This document shows, piece after piece, positions 1 through 9,974 of a stretch of DNA of 64,000 bases. The notes beneath the pieces were generated by a model, which was given only the letters and a program-made list of their open reading frames with translations, was not told where the DNA came from and searched no databases. This DNA is from Lachnospiraceae bacterium (lineage in GTDB: Bacteria > Bacillota > Clostridia > Lachnospirales > Lachnospiraceae): the NCBI GenBank assembly GCA_024682375.1, contig JAIKZI010000002.1, positions 1 through 64,000 of the forward strand, read 5' to 3'. How positions within the stretch are numbered: position 1 is the stretch's first letter; each line of letters starts with the position of its first letter. A program made the translations under genes and the position numbers.

Positions 1-441
<441 letters not shown>

Positions 442-526
442 GAATTACTCAGTTAAGTAGAAGACAATCTGTATGAAGTTTTGAGGGTGCGTGAATTCGC
501 ACAGTATGATACAATATAATGTGCAA

Positions 527-597
527 GGCGACATAGCCAAGTGGTAAGGCAAAGGTCTGCAACACCTCTATCACCAGTTCGAATCTGGTTGTCGCCT
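527..597 (+). tRNA. tRNA-Cys (anticodon GCA)
   Basis: A cloverleaf can be drawn directly. The acceptor stem is GGCGACA (527-533) with TGTCGCC (590-596). The anticodon loop CTGCAAC carries GCA, and the T arm is CCAG-TTCGAAT-CTGG. The discriminator base is T (597), the identity U73 of cysteine tRNAs. No CCA is encoded. It lies about 85 bp after the 23S gene and is probably cotranscribed with the rRNA operon. Confidence 0.95.
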
Positions 598-600
598 TTT

Positions 601-633
601 AGCTCTAAGAGAAATCTTAGAGCTATTTTTTTA
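601..633 (+). terminator. Rho-independent terminator of the rRNA/tRNA-Cys operon
   Basis: AGCTCTAAGA (601-610) pairs with TCTTAGAGCT (615-624) around a GAAA tetraloop, followed by a run of T. It sits 3 bp after the tRNA and closes the rRNA operon. Confidence 0.93.
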
Positions 634-746
634 TTTACTAAAATTTTCTGAATAAATTTCTGTTTCAATGTTTTTTTCCGAATTATCATTTATAATACAT
701 GGTATATGTCCCTATTTTTAATATATATCATTATGGAGGATTCCAT

Positions 747-3700
747 ATGAGGCAAATAACAAAATATTTTTATGATATAGACGAACTTGATACTTTTTTA
801 GTATCAGTTTCTAATGATCAAGAGTACAAAAATGCAAAGCATATATTAGCTTTGATTTATTTTAATGGATTATATTTATACGAGGCAGAAGAATTTACGG
901 AAAAGCTTAGAGAAAAGCTTGAAAAGGCAATAATTTGCGGCTCGACTGTAGTTACAAGCAATGATACATGGGATTTTAAAGGAATTACATTATCATTATT
1001 TTTTTCCGAAGAAGCACAATTTAAAATATTAGAATATGACTGCGATAAATCTGATGAAGAGATTATAAATGATATATATACAGAAATTGAAGATTCAAAG
1101 GATTTACGGGCAGTTTTATGTTATCCGTGTGAAACAAAAAGCGACTTTACGAACATATTAAATCCTGTTTCTGACAGGTTTCCTGAAATTGCTTTTTTCG
1201 GATTAATTGCTGGAGCAAGAAAGAGATATAAAGATGATCGGGAATCAATATTTCCTGAAACAAATATCGATTCAGCGGAAGATGCATATGTCTGTGGTAA
1301 TAGATTTCATAAGTCTGGATATGTATTTATCTTTATTTCAGGCGAAACTTTATCAATTACTACGGAATATATTATGGGTTGGAATCCGCTTGGAAAGATA
1401 CATATAGTGACTGAAAGAGAATATGATAAAGCTGGTAATGCATGTATCAAAACTATTGATGGGGCCCCAGCTGGAGATATTTATAAGAAGTATTTAGATG
1501 TAGATCTGGATGAATACTTTTTGGACAATGTATGTGAATTCCCTTTTATCCTATGTAGGGAAAACTCTACAATCGCGAGAGTTCCGATGTTTTTTGGAAA
1601 AAATAAAGAGCTCTTCTTCTCTGGAGATTTTCAAGATGATGAGAAGATAAAATTATCATTTGCTAATCCAGACGAGCTTTTAACTATGACTAGAAGTTCG
1701 GCAGAAAATATATCAAATTTTGAGCCACAGGCTATGTTACTTTCGATATGTATTAACAGATATTTCTTTTTAAAAGAAAATCAAAGGATAGAACGAGCAT
1801 ATTTTAAGGATGTTTTACCTGATTTAATGTTTGGTTTTGGTGGTTCAGAGATTTTAAAACAGAATAATGAGGGAGGACTTCTGAATAGTGCAATTACTGT
1901 TCTTGCCTTTAGAGAAGGAAAAAAGAAAACAACAAATAGAAAGATTCCTCTTTTACGAGAGAGTGAAAAAACTAAAATAAAACCAATTTCGGAAAGGCTT
2001 CATACTTTTATCGATACTGCTACAAAAGACCTTGAAGAGGCGTATGATGAGGCAGCAAAGGCAAATGATACGAAATCTCTTTTCTTATCAAATATGTCGC
2101 ATGAAATAAGAACTCCAATAAATGCAATACTTGGACTCTCAGAAATGATTAATCGTGAGAGTAAAGATGAGGGAATTATCAGATATTCCAACAGTATTTT
2201 AAGAGCAAGTTATAATTTGCTAGGAATTGTAAATGATATATTGGATTTTTCAAAGGTAGAAGCTGGAAAGATGGATATAATTCCAGTCGAATATGAAAGT
2301 GCATCTCTTTTAAATGATATTGTTACAATGATTCGTATTAGAATCGGGGAAAAAGAAATCGAGCTTGTACTGGATATAAGCGAGGATATACCGCATCTTT
2401 TAATTGGAGATGAGATTCGTATAAAACAGGTAATAATGAATATTCTTTCTAATGCAGTAAAGTATACAGAAAAAGGAAAGGTAACATTTAAAATCCGTAC
2501 GAAAAAATGTGAATGGGATGAGAAGAAAATTAACTTATTAGTTTCTGTATCAGATACTGGAATAGGAATAAAGAAGGAAGACTTACCAAATCTATTTAAT
2601 ACGTTTGAAAGACTTGAAGAAAGAAGAAATCGTACTATAGAAGGAACAGGACTTGGAATGAGTATTACAAGAAATTTGCTTCGAGGTATGAATTCTGAAC
2701 TAATGGTAGAAAGTGAATATGGAAAAGGATCAATATTTAGCTTTGAGTTAGTCCAGGATGTAAAAGACTGGACTCCAATAGGCCCAATTGAATCAGCTTT
2801 AAATAGATCAGAACATTTAAAAAATGAATACGAAAAGACCATGATTGCTCCTAATGCTAGAATTTTAGTGGTAGATGATACAATAATCAACTTATTTGTA
2901 GTAGAGAATTTATTACGTAGAACACAGATTATTATTGATACAGCTGATAGTGGGAAAAAATGTATTGAAATGGTCAAAAAAAATAAGTATGACATTATTT
3001 TCTTGGATCATCGAATGCCGGAGATGGACGGTGTTGAAACGATCAAAGAATTGTTGAAACTTCCAGAACTTGGAGAGACACCAATTATTGCACTTACTGC
3101 AAATGCAATATCGGGATCTAGAGAGTTTTATTTGGAGAATGGATTTAATGATTATCTATCAAAACCAATAGAAGGACTTAAACTTGAGAAGATGATTATG
3201 AATTACCTTCCTGAGGATAAGTATAAATTGAAGGAAAACCTATTAGCTGATGATGATACAGACATACCGGAAGAGATTGCAAAATCGATAATCATAAATG
3301 CTGAACACGGAGTTAAGAATTGTGCTTCTAAGAAGACATATATGGAAACCCTTGAAGTGTATTATGAAACTTTAGGAGATAGAAAGAAGCAAATACAAGA
3401 TTCATATGAGAGTAGAGATTTAGAGAACTTTATGATAAGTGTACATTCTCTTAAGAGTACTTCAAAAATAATCGGAGCATTGACTTTAGGAAATTATGCA
3501 GAGCGTATAGAAGAAGCATGTAATGATAAGGATTTAGAATTTGTACATATCAATTATCCTGAAATGATCTTGCAAATTGTAAAAATACAAAAACTATTGA
3601 ATATTACATTTAATCAGAGAAAAGAGGACCATAAAGAAAAGAAAAAGGTCACAGAAGAAATTGCTGTAGATGCTTTTACTACAATGGCGGAGCTTGCTGA

Positions 3701-3854
3701 AATGTATGATTACGATAGTATGGGTATGTTATTTAAAAAGTTTGAGGAATATGATATACCAAAAGAGTATAAAGATCTATTTGATCGATTTAAAAACGCA
3801 TACCAAAAAGCGGATTGGGATGTAATGTTTGAGGTAATAAAGGAGGTCACATGA
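747..3854 (+). CDS. FIST-domain hybrid sensor histidine kinase with receiver and HPt domains
   Basis: A 1035-aa multi-domain signalling kinase. Residues ~1-390 match the FIST_N/FIST_C arrangement, a cytoplasmic sensor thought to bind small ligands such as amino acids. Next come a HisKA domain with the phosphorylatable His452 (SNMSHEIRTP), a HATPase_c domain (DTGIGI, GTGLGM), a receiver with Asp754 (IIFLDHRMPEMDG) and a C-terminal HPt-like domain with His900 (VHSLKSTSK). No transmembrane segment is evident, so it should sense an intracellular signal. The start at 747 is chosen because GGAGG lies 8 bases upstream; the in-frame ATG at 699 has no good ribosome site. The stop overlaps the next gene by ATGA, so the two are translationally coupled. 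The input signal is unknown. Confidence 0.9.
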   Translation: MRQITKYFYDIDELDTFLVSVSNDQEYKNAKHILALIYFNGLYLYEAEEFTEKLREKLEKAIICGSTVVTSNDTWDFKGITLSLFFSEEAQFKILEYDCDKSDEEIINDIYTEIEDSKDLRAVLCYPCETKSDFTNILNPVSDRFPEIAFFGLIAGARKRYKDDRESIFPETNIDSAEDAYVCGNRFHKSGYVFIFISGETLSITTEYIMGWNPLGKIHIVTEREYDKAGNACIKTIDGAPAGDIYKKYLDVDLDEYFLDNVCEFPFILCRENSTIARVPMFFGKNKELFFSGDFQDDEKIKLSFANPDELLTMTRSSAENISNFEPQAMLLSICINRYFFLKENQRIERAYFKDVLPDLMFGFGGSEILKQNNEGGLLNSAITVLAFREGKKKTTNRKIPLLRESEKTKIKPISERLHTFIDTATKDLEEAYDEAAKANDTKSLFLSNMSHEIRTPINAILGLSEMINRESKDEGIIRYSNSILRASYNLLGIVNDILDFSKVEAGKMDIIPVEYESASLLNDIVTMIRIRIGEKEIELVLDISEDIPHLLIGDEIRIKQVIMNILSNAVKYTEKGKVTFKIRTKKCEWDEKKINLLVSVSDTGIGIKKEDLPNLFNTFERLEERRNRTIEGTGLGMSITRNLLRGMNSELMVESEYGKGSIFSFELVQDVKDWTPIGPIESALNRSEHLKNEYEKTMIAPNARILVVDDTIINLFVVENLLRRTQIIIDTADSGKKCIEMVKKNKYDIIFLDHRMPEMDGVETIKELLKLPELGETPIIALTANAISGSREFYLENGFNDYLSKPIEGLKLEKMIMNYLPEDKYKLKENLLADDDTDIPEEIAKSIIINAEHGVKNCASKKTYMETLEVYYETLGDRKKQIQDSYESRDLENFMISVHSLKSTSKIIGALTLGNYAERIEEACNDKDLEFVHINYPEMILQIVKIQKLLNITFNQRKEDHKEKKKVTEEIAVDAFTTMAELAEMYDYDSMGMLFKKFEEYDIPKEYKDLFDRFKNAYQKADWDVMFEVIKEVT

Positions 3855-4618
3855 ATAAGGAGATACTTATAATAAGAAAAAATCCTTCCTTTATGGTTGA
3901 TGCTATTATGAATAACCTAGTAGAGGCAGAATTTAAGACAGAGCAGTGTGAAACAACTATAAAAGATTTTACAAAGAAAATGGATGATTTCGATATTTAC
4001 CTTATATATTTAGGAGATAATGTATCTGAAATCCGAGATATGCTTGTCTTTATGAAGGATGTAGTAATTGAGAAGGAAAAGTATCTAAATGTAATTGGCG
4101 ATAAAAAGGATATAGATGATCTTTTTAATATCATGCCTGAAGCGATGTTTAGTAAGGTAATGTATCGTCCTTTAAACCTAAAATCTCTAGTTGAATATAT
4201 GGAGAAGGAAGTAGAAGGAATTCAATCTGAACAGAGAAAGAAACATCTTCTATTGGTTGATGATGATATAGCTTATCTAAAAACTATAAAGAAGTGGCTG
4301 GGAGATATATATCATGTTTCAATTGTAAGTTCAGGTATGCAGGCTATTACTTTTATTGCAAAAAATAAACCAGACCTTATCCTTTTAGATTACGAAATGC
4401 CTGTTACAAATGGTCCGCAAGTTCTAGAGATGATAAGAAGTGAACTTGATACTTCGGAGATTCCAGTTATATTTTTGACTGGTAAAGGGGATAAGGAAAG
4501 CGTAAAAAATGTAATTGGTTTAAAGCCTGATGGTTATATATTGAAGAATACAGAGAGAAAGAAAATTATAGAATTACTAGATGATTTCTTTGAGCAAAGA
4601 AAAGCAAAAAGTTATTAA
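3851..4618 (+). CDS. Response regulator with two receiver domains and no output domain
   Basis: A 255-aa protein that overlaps the hybrid kinase gene by 4 bp. Residues ~1-115 have the length and strand pattern of a receiver but lack the usual acidic pocket, so this copy looks degenerate. Residues ~127-250 form a normal receiver (LLLVDDDIAY, phospho-Asp in LILLDYEMP, the conserved Thr/Lys region IFLTGKGD and ...GYILKN). No DNA-binding or enzymatic domain follows. It is probably the phosphorelay partner of the kinase's HPt domain and acts by protein contact. The target is unknown. Confidence 0.85.
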   Translation: MNKEILIIRKNPSFMVDAIMNNLVEAEFKTEQCETTIKDFTKKMDDFDIYLIYLGDNVSEIRDMLVFMKDVVIEKEKYLNVIGDKKDIDDLFNIMPEAMFSKVMYRPLNLKSLVEYMEKEVEGIQSEQRKKHLLLVDDDIAYLKTIKKWLGDIYHVSIVSSGMQAITFIAKNKPDLILLDYEMPVTNGPQVLEMIRSELDTSEIPVIFLTGKGDKESVKNVIGLKPDGYILKNTERKKIIELLDDFFEQRKAKSY

Positions 4619-4627
4619 GCTAATTCG

Positions 4628-4656
4628 TTGACTTATCAACATTTGCAAGATATAAT
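4628..4656 (+). promoter_or_regulatory. Promoter of the tyrS T-box transcript
   Basis: TTGACT (4628-4633) and TATAAT (4651-4656) are separated by 17 bp, a near-consensus sigma-A promoter. Transcription would start about 4663, directly before the T-box leader. Confidence 0.85.
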
Positions 4657-4669
4657 CAAGTAGTTATTA

Positions 4670-4931
4670 TGAATAAGAAAAGGCTATGAAGGGAACCCAG
4701 TAGGTTTATACTTTTGATAGAGAGAGTCATCGGTTGGTGAAAGATGATGAGAAAATACAGACTGAATTACATCCTGGAGCTTCGTACTGAAAATGGTAAT
4801 TATGAGTAGGCTACGACGGATTCAACCGTTATATTGATAAATGAGGCAAGGATTATATTCTTGTAAACAAAGGTGGTACCACGATAATAATCGTCCTTTG
4901 ATTCTGGTATAGAATCAAGGGGCGTTTTTTT
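4670..4931 (+). promoter_or_regulatory. T-box riboswitch controlling tyrS
   Basis: The leader has T-box hallmarks in order: a Stem I with AGAGAGT, the distal GGTTGGTG motif, a GAGTAGG segment, the T-box sequence AAAGGTGGTACCACG (4869-4883), and a terminator made of 4892-4905 and 4912-4924 followed by seven T. The T-box can pair with the 5' side of the terminator to form the antiterminator. A tyrosine codon TAT (4801-4803) directly before GAGTAGG is a plausible specifier, but I could not fold Stem I fully. Uncharged tRNA-Tyr would allow read-through into tyrS. Confidence 0.93.
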
Positions 4932-4952
4932 ATTAAAAGAAAGGAATTAAAG

Positions 4953-6170
4953 ATGAAGATTTACGACGAGTTAGTTGAAAGAGGTCTAATCGCTCAGGTA
5001 ACTGATGAAGATGAAATCAGAGAAATGATTGATAATGGAAAGGCAACTTTCTACATCGGATTCGATCCAACAGCAGATTCACTTCATGTAGGACATTTTA
5101 TGACACTTTGCCTTATGAAGAGACTTCAGATGGCAGGTAATAGACCTATCGCACTTCTAGGTGGTGGAACAGGAATGGTTGGTGATCCATCAGGCAGAAC
5201 TGATATGAGACAGATGCTTACAAAGGAACAGATCAATCATAACATCGATTGTTTCAAGAAGCAGATTTCTAGATTTATCGATTTTTCAGACGGAAAAGCA
5301 ATCATGGCAAATAATGCAGATTGGCTTTTAGATTTGAACTATGTAGAGCTTCTTCGCGAAGTTGGTGCTCATTTCTCAGTTAACAGAATGCTCACAGCAG
5401 AATGCTATAAGCAGAGAATGGAAAGAGGACTTAGCTTCCTAGAATTCAACTATATGATTATGCAGGCATACGATTTCTATCAGTTGTACCAGAGATATGG
5501 CTGTAACATGCAGTTCGGTGGAGACGATCAGTGGAGCAATATGCTTGCAGGTACAGAATTAGTTCGTCGTAAACTTGGAGATAATGTTTTCGCACTCACA
5601 ATTAATCTTCTTACAAATTCAGAAGGAAAAAAGATGGGCAAGACTCAGAAGGGTGCTGTATGGCTTGATGCTGAAAAGACTTCACCATACGATTTCTTCC
5701 AGTATTGGAGAAATGTAGATGATGCTGATGTAATCAAATTTTTAAAGATGCTTACATTCATTCCTCTTGATGAAATCAAGAAAATGGAAGAATGGAAGGA
5801 TGCTAAATTAAATGATGCAAAAGAAATTCTCGCTTATGAGCTTACAAAGCTTGTACATGGTGAAGAAGAGGCCGAAAAAGCAAAGAACGCATCACATGCA
5901 GCTTTCACATCAGGAAATGTTGAGAATATGCCTAAGGTTACACTTAGCGATGATGATTTTACTGATGGTGAAATCGATATTAGAAAAGTCCTTCAGGTAG
6001 CAGGATTTGTAGGATCTCTTTCAGAAGGAAAACGTACTGTTGAGCAGGGTGGAGTTACTGTAAATGGTGAGAAGGTAACAGATCCATTCCAGAAATATAC
6101 AAAAGATAGTTTCAAAGAAGACTTCCTTCTTAAAAAGGGTAAGAAGAAGTTTGCAAAGGTAGAGGCATAA
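4953..6170 (+). CDS. tyrS: Tyrosyl-tRNA synthetase
   Basis: A class I aminoacyl-tRNA synthetase of 405 aa that charges tRNA-Tyr with tyrosine. The HIGH-type motif is HVGH in FDPTADSLHVGHFMTL (near residue 47), the KMSKS equivalent is KMGKT (near residue 226), and the C-terminal ~70 residues form an S4-like RNA-binding domain (QGGVTVNGEKV). Length is normal for the bacterial TyrS family. It follows its own T-box leader, which confirms tyrosine specificity. Confidence 0.98.
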   Translation: MKIYDELVERGLIAQVTDEDEIREMIDNGKATFYIGFDPTADSLHVGHFMTLCLMKRLQMAGNRPIALLGGGTGMVGDPSGRTDMRQMLTKEQINHNIDCFKKQISRFIDFSDGKAIMANNADWLLDLNYVELLREVGAHFSVNRMLTAECYKQRMERGLSFLEFNYMIMQAYDFYQLYQRYGCNMQFGGDDQWSNMLAGTELVRRKLGDNVFALTINLLTNSEGKKMGKTQKGAVWLDAEKTSPYDFFQYWRNVDDADVIKFLKMLTFIPLDEIKKMEEWKDAKLNDAKEILAYELTKLVHGEEEAEKAKNASHAAFTSGNVENMPKVTLSDDDFTDGEIDIRKVLQVAGFVGSLSEGKRTVEQGGVTVNGEKVTDPFQKYTKDSFKEDFLLKKGKKKFAKVEA

Positions 6171-6200
6171 TTACTTGCCTAAAAAGAAAGGAAGACATTC

Positions 6201-6746
6201 ATGAATACTGAAATGCAGATTCTATACTGGTTCCAGGGTCTACATAATCCAATCCTGGATAAGGTAATGATTGTAATAACAACTTTTGGAAAAGCCGGTA
6301 TTTTTTGGATACTGCTAACACTTGCAATGCTTATTTTTTCCAAAAAACCTAAGAAAATGGCTTGGACATCAATGGTTGCGTTAGTATTGTCAGTTATTGT
6401 TGTAAATTTGATTTTAAAGAATCTAGTTTGCAGGGAGAGACCATGTTGGGTAGATGAAACAGTAAAAATGCTTGTAAAAGTTCCAAAGGATTTCTCTTTC
6501 CCATCTGGACATTCATCAGCATCATTTGCATCAGCTGTATCTATATTTTTGTACAGGAAAAAAGAAGGTATTGCAGCTTTAGTACTTGCAACACTAATTG
6601 CAGTATCAAGATTATATCTATTTGTACATTGGCCAACAGATGTATTAGTAGGAAGTTTACTTGGAATTGTTGAGGCTATCGTGGCATACTTTATCGTACG
6701 TTTTGTTTATGATAAATTCATTGATAAGAAGGCCAAAACTGTATAG
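6201..6746 (+). CDS. PAP2-family membrane phosphatase (undecaprenyl-diphosphatase type)
   Basis: A 181-aa membrane protein with about five or six hydrophobic helices. All three PAP2 active-site motifs are visible: K-N-L-V-C-R-E-R-P (KX6RP), PSGHSSASF, and SRLYLFVHWPTDVL. PAP2 proteins of this size dephosphorylate lipid phosphates at the outer face of the membrane. In Gram-positives the usual substrate is undecaprenyl diphosphate (BcrC-like), but PgpB-like activity on other lipids is possible. A Shine-Dalgarno AAAGGAAG precedes the ATG. Confidence 0.88.
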   Translation: MNTEMQILYWFQGLHNPILDKVMIVITTFGKAGIFWILLTLAMLIFSKKPKKMAWTSMVALVLSVIVVNLILKNLVCRERPCWVDETVKMLVKVPKDFSFPSGHSSASFASAVSIFLYRKKEGIAALVLATLIAVSRLYLFVHWPTDVLVGSLLGIVEAIVAYFIVRFVYDKFIDKKAKTV

Positions 6747-6825
6747 ACTCATTGAATAGAGTGCTTTAATTGAGATATAATAATTTTGTTGGAATCTATT
6801 AACTTCTAATAGAAAAGGGGTTTTT

Positions 6826-7182
6826 ATGGACGAATTTTTTGACAAAGTATCTGATACAGTGATGACAGCTGGTAAGGTTGTCAGCGATAAAGCTAAGAAT
6901 GTAACAGATATCACAAAAACAAAGTATGAAATCACAACAAAGCAGAATGAGTTAAAGGCTAAATATGCTTTGATAGGTGAGAGATTTTTTGAAGAGAATA
7001 AAGATAATCATGACGAATCATATGATGAAATCTTTGCTGATATTGAGCAGCTCAAAGATGATATCGAAGATTTAAATGATAGAATCGTTAATTTAAAAGG
7101 AGCAAAACTTTGCCCATCATGTGGGGCTGAGGTAAGTGAAAAGGCTAATTTCTGCAATAAGTGCGGAGCAAGTCTGAACTAA
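6826..7182 (+). CDS. Coiled-coil protein with C-terminal zinc ribbon
   Basis: A 118-aa soluble protein. Residues ~1-90 are charged and helical, with heptad-like stretches around KDDIEDLNDRIVNLKG. The last ~25 residues are a double CxxC zinc ribbon (CPSCGAEVSEKANFCNKCGA). Proteins of this shape are common in clostridia and their function is not established. It sits 28 bp before metG and may be cotranscribed with it. Confidence 0.8.
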   Translation: MDEFFDKVSDTVMTAGKVVSDKAKNVTDITKTKYEITTKQNELKAKYALIGERFFEENKDNHDESYDEIFADIEQLKDDIEDLNDRIVNLKGAKLCPSCGAEVSEKANFCNKCGASLN

Positions 7183-7210
7183 ATAGTAATTGAGGAGATA
7201 GACGTAAGAA

Positions 7211-9175
7211 ATGTCAAACAGAGGAAAATATTATATAACTACAGCTATTGCTTATACATCTGGTAAACCTCATGTTGGAAATACTTATGAAGTTGTTTTG
7301 GCTGATGCTATAGCAAGATTTAAAAGACAGGAAGGATACGATGTATTCTTCATGACTGGAACAGATGAGCATGGTCAGAAGATTGAGAATAAGGCTAATG
7401 AAGCTGGAATCACACCTAAAGAATTTGTAGATAAGACTTCAGGTGAGGTTCATAGAATCTGGGATATCATGGATACTTCATATGATAAGTTCATGAGAAC
7501 TACAGATAGTGATCATGAGGCTCAGGTTAAGAAGATTTTTAAGAAACTTTATGATAAGGGAGATATCTATAAGGGACATTATGAAGGAATGTACTGTACT
7601 CCATGTGAGTCATTCTGGACAGAGTCACAGCTTGTAGATGGAAAGTGTCCTGACTGTGGTAGAGAAGTAACACCTGCAAAAGAGGAAGCTTACTTCTTCA
7701 AGATGAGTAAATATGCCGATAGACTTATTGATTATATTGAAACTCATCCAGAGTTTATTCAGCCAGTATCAAGAAAGAATGAGATGATGAATAATTTCTT
7801 GAAGCCAGGTCTTCAGGATTTATGTGTATCTAGAACTTCTTTCAAATGGGGAATTCCGGTAGATTTCGATCCAAAACATGTAGTTTATGTATGGCTTGAT
7901 GCACTAACAAACTATATAACAGGAATTGGATACGATGTAGATGGAAATTCATCAGATAGATTTAAGGCAAACTGGCCAGCAGACTTACACCTAATCGGTA
8001 AGGATATTATTAGATTCCATACTATTTATTGGCCTATCTTCCTTATGGCTTTAGATCTTCCACTTCCAAAAAAGGTATTTGGACATCCATGGTTGATCCA
8101 GGCTAATGGAAAGATGAGTAAGTCAAAAGGAAATGTTATTTACGCTGATGATCTAGTAGATATATTCGGAGTAGATGCAGTTAGATATTTCTTAATTCAC
8201 GAAATGCCATATGAGAATGATGGAGTTCTTTCATGGGAACTTCTCGTAGAGAGAATTAATTCTGATCTCGCTAATACGGTGGGTAACCTTGTAAAGAGAA
8301 CTATTTCAATGACAAACAAATACTTCGATGGTGAAGTAAGAGATATGGGTGTAACAGAAGATGTAGATTCTGATTTCAAGGCTGTTATCACACAGACACG
8401 TGATAAGGTCGAGGAAAAAATGGAAAAACTCCATGTTGCAGATGCCCTTACAGAAGTAATTAATCTCTTTAAGAGATGTAATAAATACATCGATGAAACA
8501 GAACCTTGGGTTCTTGCTAAAGATGAAGCAAAGGCTGATAGACTTAGAACAGTTCTTTATAACCTTACTGAAGGAATTAATATTGGAGCTGCACTTCTTA
8601 AGTCTTATCTTCCAAACACAGCTAAGAAGATTCTTGAACAGATCAATACAACTGAAGTTCCTTACGATGAACTAAATACATTTGGTCATTATCCAAATGG
8701 AAATAAAGTTGTAAGTGATCCAGAAATCCTTTTTGAAAGATTGAAATTAGATGAGATTTTAGAAAAGGCAAAAGAAATTGAAGTAGCACAGAAGGCTGCA
8801 AATGGTGTTGTAGAGGAAGAAGTTGAAGCTGAAGAAATCAAGCATAAGGATTTTATCGAATATGATGATTTCGATAAGATTGAGCTAAGAACAGGTAAAG
8901 TCATTTCATGTGAACCTGTACCAAAGAGTAAGAAGCTTCTATGTTTCCAGATTCAGTCAGGAGCAGAGAAGAGACAGATTATCTCTGGAATTCGTAAATA
9001 CTATGAACCAGAAGAACTCGTTGGAAAGACAGTAGTTTATGTTGCAAATATGAAACCTGCTAAACTTGCTGGCATGATTTCTGAAGGAATGATTCTTTCA
9101 GCAGAAGATAGTGATGACAAGATTTCTGTTATCACAACACAGAGAGATGTAAAGAGCGGAGCAGAAGTTCTCTAA
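7211..9175 (+). CDS. metG: Methionyl-tRNA synthetase
   Basis: A 654-aa class I synthetase that charges tRNA-Met. Visible are the HIGH-type motif (GKPHVGNTY), a single zinc knuckle with CTPC...CPDC near residues 131-149, KMSKSKGN, and a C-terminal tRNA-binding EMAP-like domain (from about residue 550: DFDKIELRTGKV) that promotes dimerisation. The domain set and length match the long bacterial MetRS form. GAGGAG lies a rather long 12-13 bases before ATG. tatD and rsmA follow, a familiar Firmicute order. Confidence 0.97.
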   Translation: MSNRGKYYITTAIAYTSGKPHVGNTYEVVLADAIARFKRQEGYDVFFMTGTDEHGQKIENKANEAGITPKEFVDKTSGEVHRIWDIMDTSYDKFMRTTDSDHEAQVKKIFKKLYDKGDIYKGHYEGMYCTPCESFWTESQLVDGKCPDCGREVTPAKEEAYFFKMSKYADRLIDYIETHPEFIQPVSRKNEMMNNFLKPGLQDLCVSRTSFKWGIPVDFDPKHVVYVWLDALTNYITGIGYDVDGNSSDRFKANWPADLHLIGKDIIRFHTIYWPIFLMALDLPLPKKVFGHPWLIQANGKMSKSKGNVIYADDLVDIFGVDAVRYFLIHEMPYENDGVLSWELLVERINSDLANTVGNLVKRTISMTNKYFDGEVRDMGVTEDVDSDFKAVITQTRDKVEEKMEKLHVADALTEVINLFKRCNKYIDETEPWVLAKDEAKADRLRTVLYNLTEGINIGAALLKSYLPNTAKKILEQINTTEVPYDELNTFGHYPNGNKVVSDPEILFERLKLDEILEKAKEIEVAQKAANGVVEEEVEAEEIKHKDFIEYDDFDKIELRTGKVISCEPVPKSKKLLCFQIQSGAEKRQIISGIRKYYEPEELVGKTVVYVANMKPAKLAGMISEGMILSAEDSDDKISVITTQRDVKSGAEVL

Positions 9176-9191
9176 TTAATAGAAAGTTATT

Positions 9192-9974
9192 ATGATATTT
9201 GAGACACACGCGCATTACGAAGGTGAGGAGTTCGATTCTGATAGAGTCGAACTTCTCTCTGCGTTAAATGAAAATGGAATAGATAAAATAATAGATGTTG
9301 GAAGTTCTATAGAAACATCTAGGGCAGCAGTTGAGCTGGCAAATGAATATCCTTTTATTTATGCTGCAGTGGGAATACATCCGGACAGCGTAAATGATAT
9401 GACTGAAGAGACGATTGATGAGCTAAGAGAATTATCAAAGGACAAGAAGGTACTCGCAATCGGAGAAATTGGTCCTGATTATTATTATGACTATACAGAA
9501 GAAGATAAAGAAAAGCAGTTATATTGGTATAAAAGACAGTTAGATTTAGCGCTAGAATTAAATTTACCTGTTATAATACATAGTAGAGAAGCTGCAAAAG
9601 ATACTTTTGACATTATGTCTTCATATAGTAAAAGGGGACTTAAAGGTGTTTTACATTGCTACGGATACTCAAGTGAGCAGGCAAAACAGTATGTCAAAAT
9701 GGGATATTATATCGGTATCGGTGGAGCTTTGACATTTAAAAATGCAAAAAAGAAGGTTCAGGTTGTGGAGGAAATTCCTTTGGAATCTATCCTTCTAGAA
9801 ACAGATTGTCCTTATATGGCACCGGTTCCTGTGAGAGGAACTAGAAACCATTCTGGAAATCTTAAATATGTTGTGGAAAAAATTGCAGAGATAAAAGGTA
9901 TTGAGGCAGAAGAAGTCGAAAGAGTTACCTATAATAATGCAATGAAACTCTTTAGAAAAATAGAGGATAATTAA
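9192..9974 (+). CDS. tatD: TatD-family metal-dependent hydrolase / DNase
   Basis: A 260-aa TIM-barrel metallohydrolase. Metal-ligand motifs are in the usual order: ETHAHYEGE (HxH near residue 6), AIGEIGPDYYYD, VIIHSREA, LHCYGYS and LLETDCPYMAP. Characterised TatD enzymes have 3'-5' DNase activity, while the physiological role in Firmicutes is unclear. Its stop overlaps the rsmA start (TAATG). In Bacillus an RNase M5 gene (rnmV) lies between tatD and rsmA; here it is absent from this position. Confidence 0.92.
   Translation: MIFETHAHYEGEEFDSDRVELLSALNENGIDKIIDVGSSIETSRAAVELANEYPFIYAAVGIHPDSVNDMTEETIDELRELSKDKKVLAIGEIGPDYYYDYTEEDKEKQLYWYKRQLDLALELNLPVIIHSREAAKDTFDIMSSYSKRGLKGVLHCYGYSSEQAKQYVKMGYYIGIGGALTFKNAKKKVQVVEEIPLESILLETDCPYMAPVPVRGTRNHSGNLKYVVEKIAEIKGIEAEEVERVTYNNAMKLFRKIEDN

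Noticed and set aside
487..502. GTGCG/CGCAC hairpin after 23S rRNA, considered as part of a 5S gene
   Set aside because: Too short and lacks the 5S loops; more likely an rRNA processing stem.
2210..2995. 261-aa minus-strand frame inside the hybrid kinase gene
   Set aside because: It is the antisense of well-conserved HATPase and receiver coding sequence, has no recognisable domain and is Phe/Ser/Ile-rich as expected for a shadow frame.
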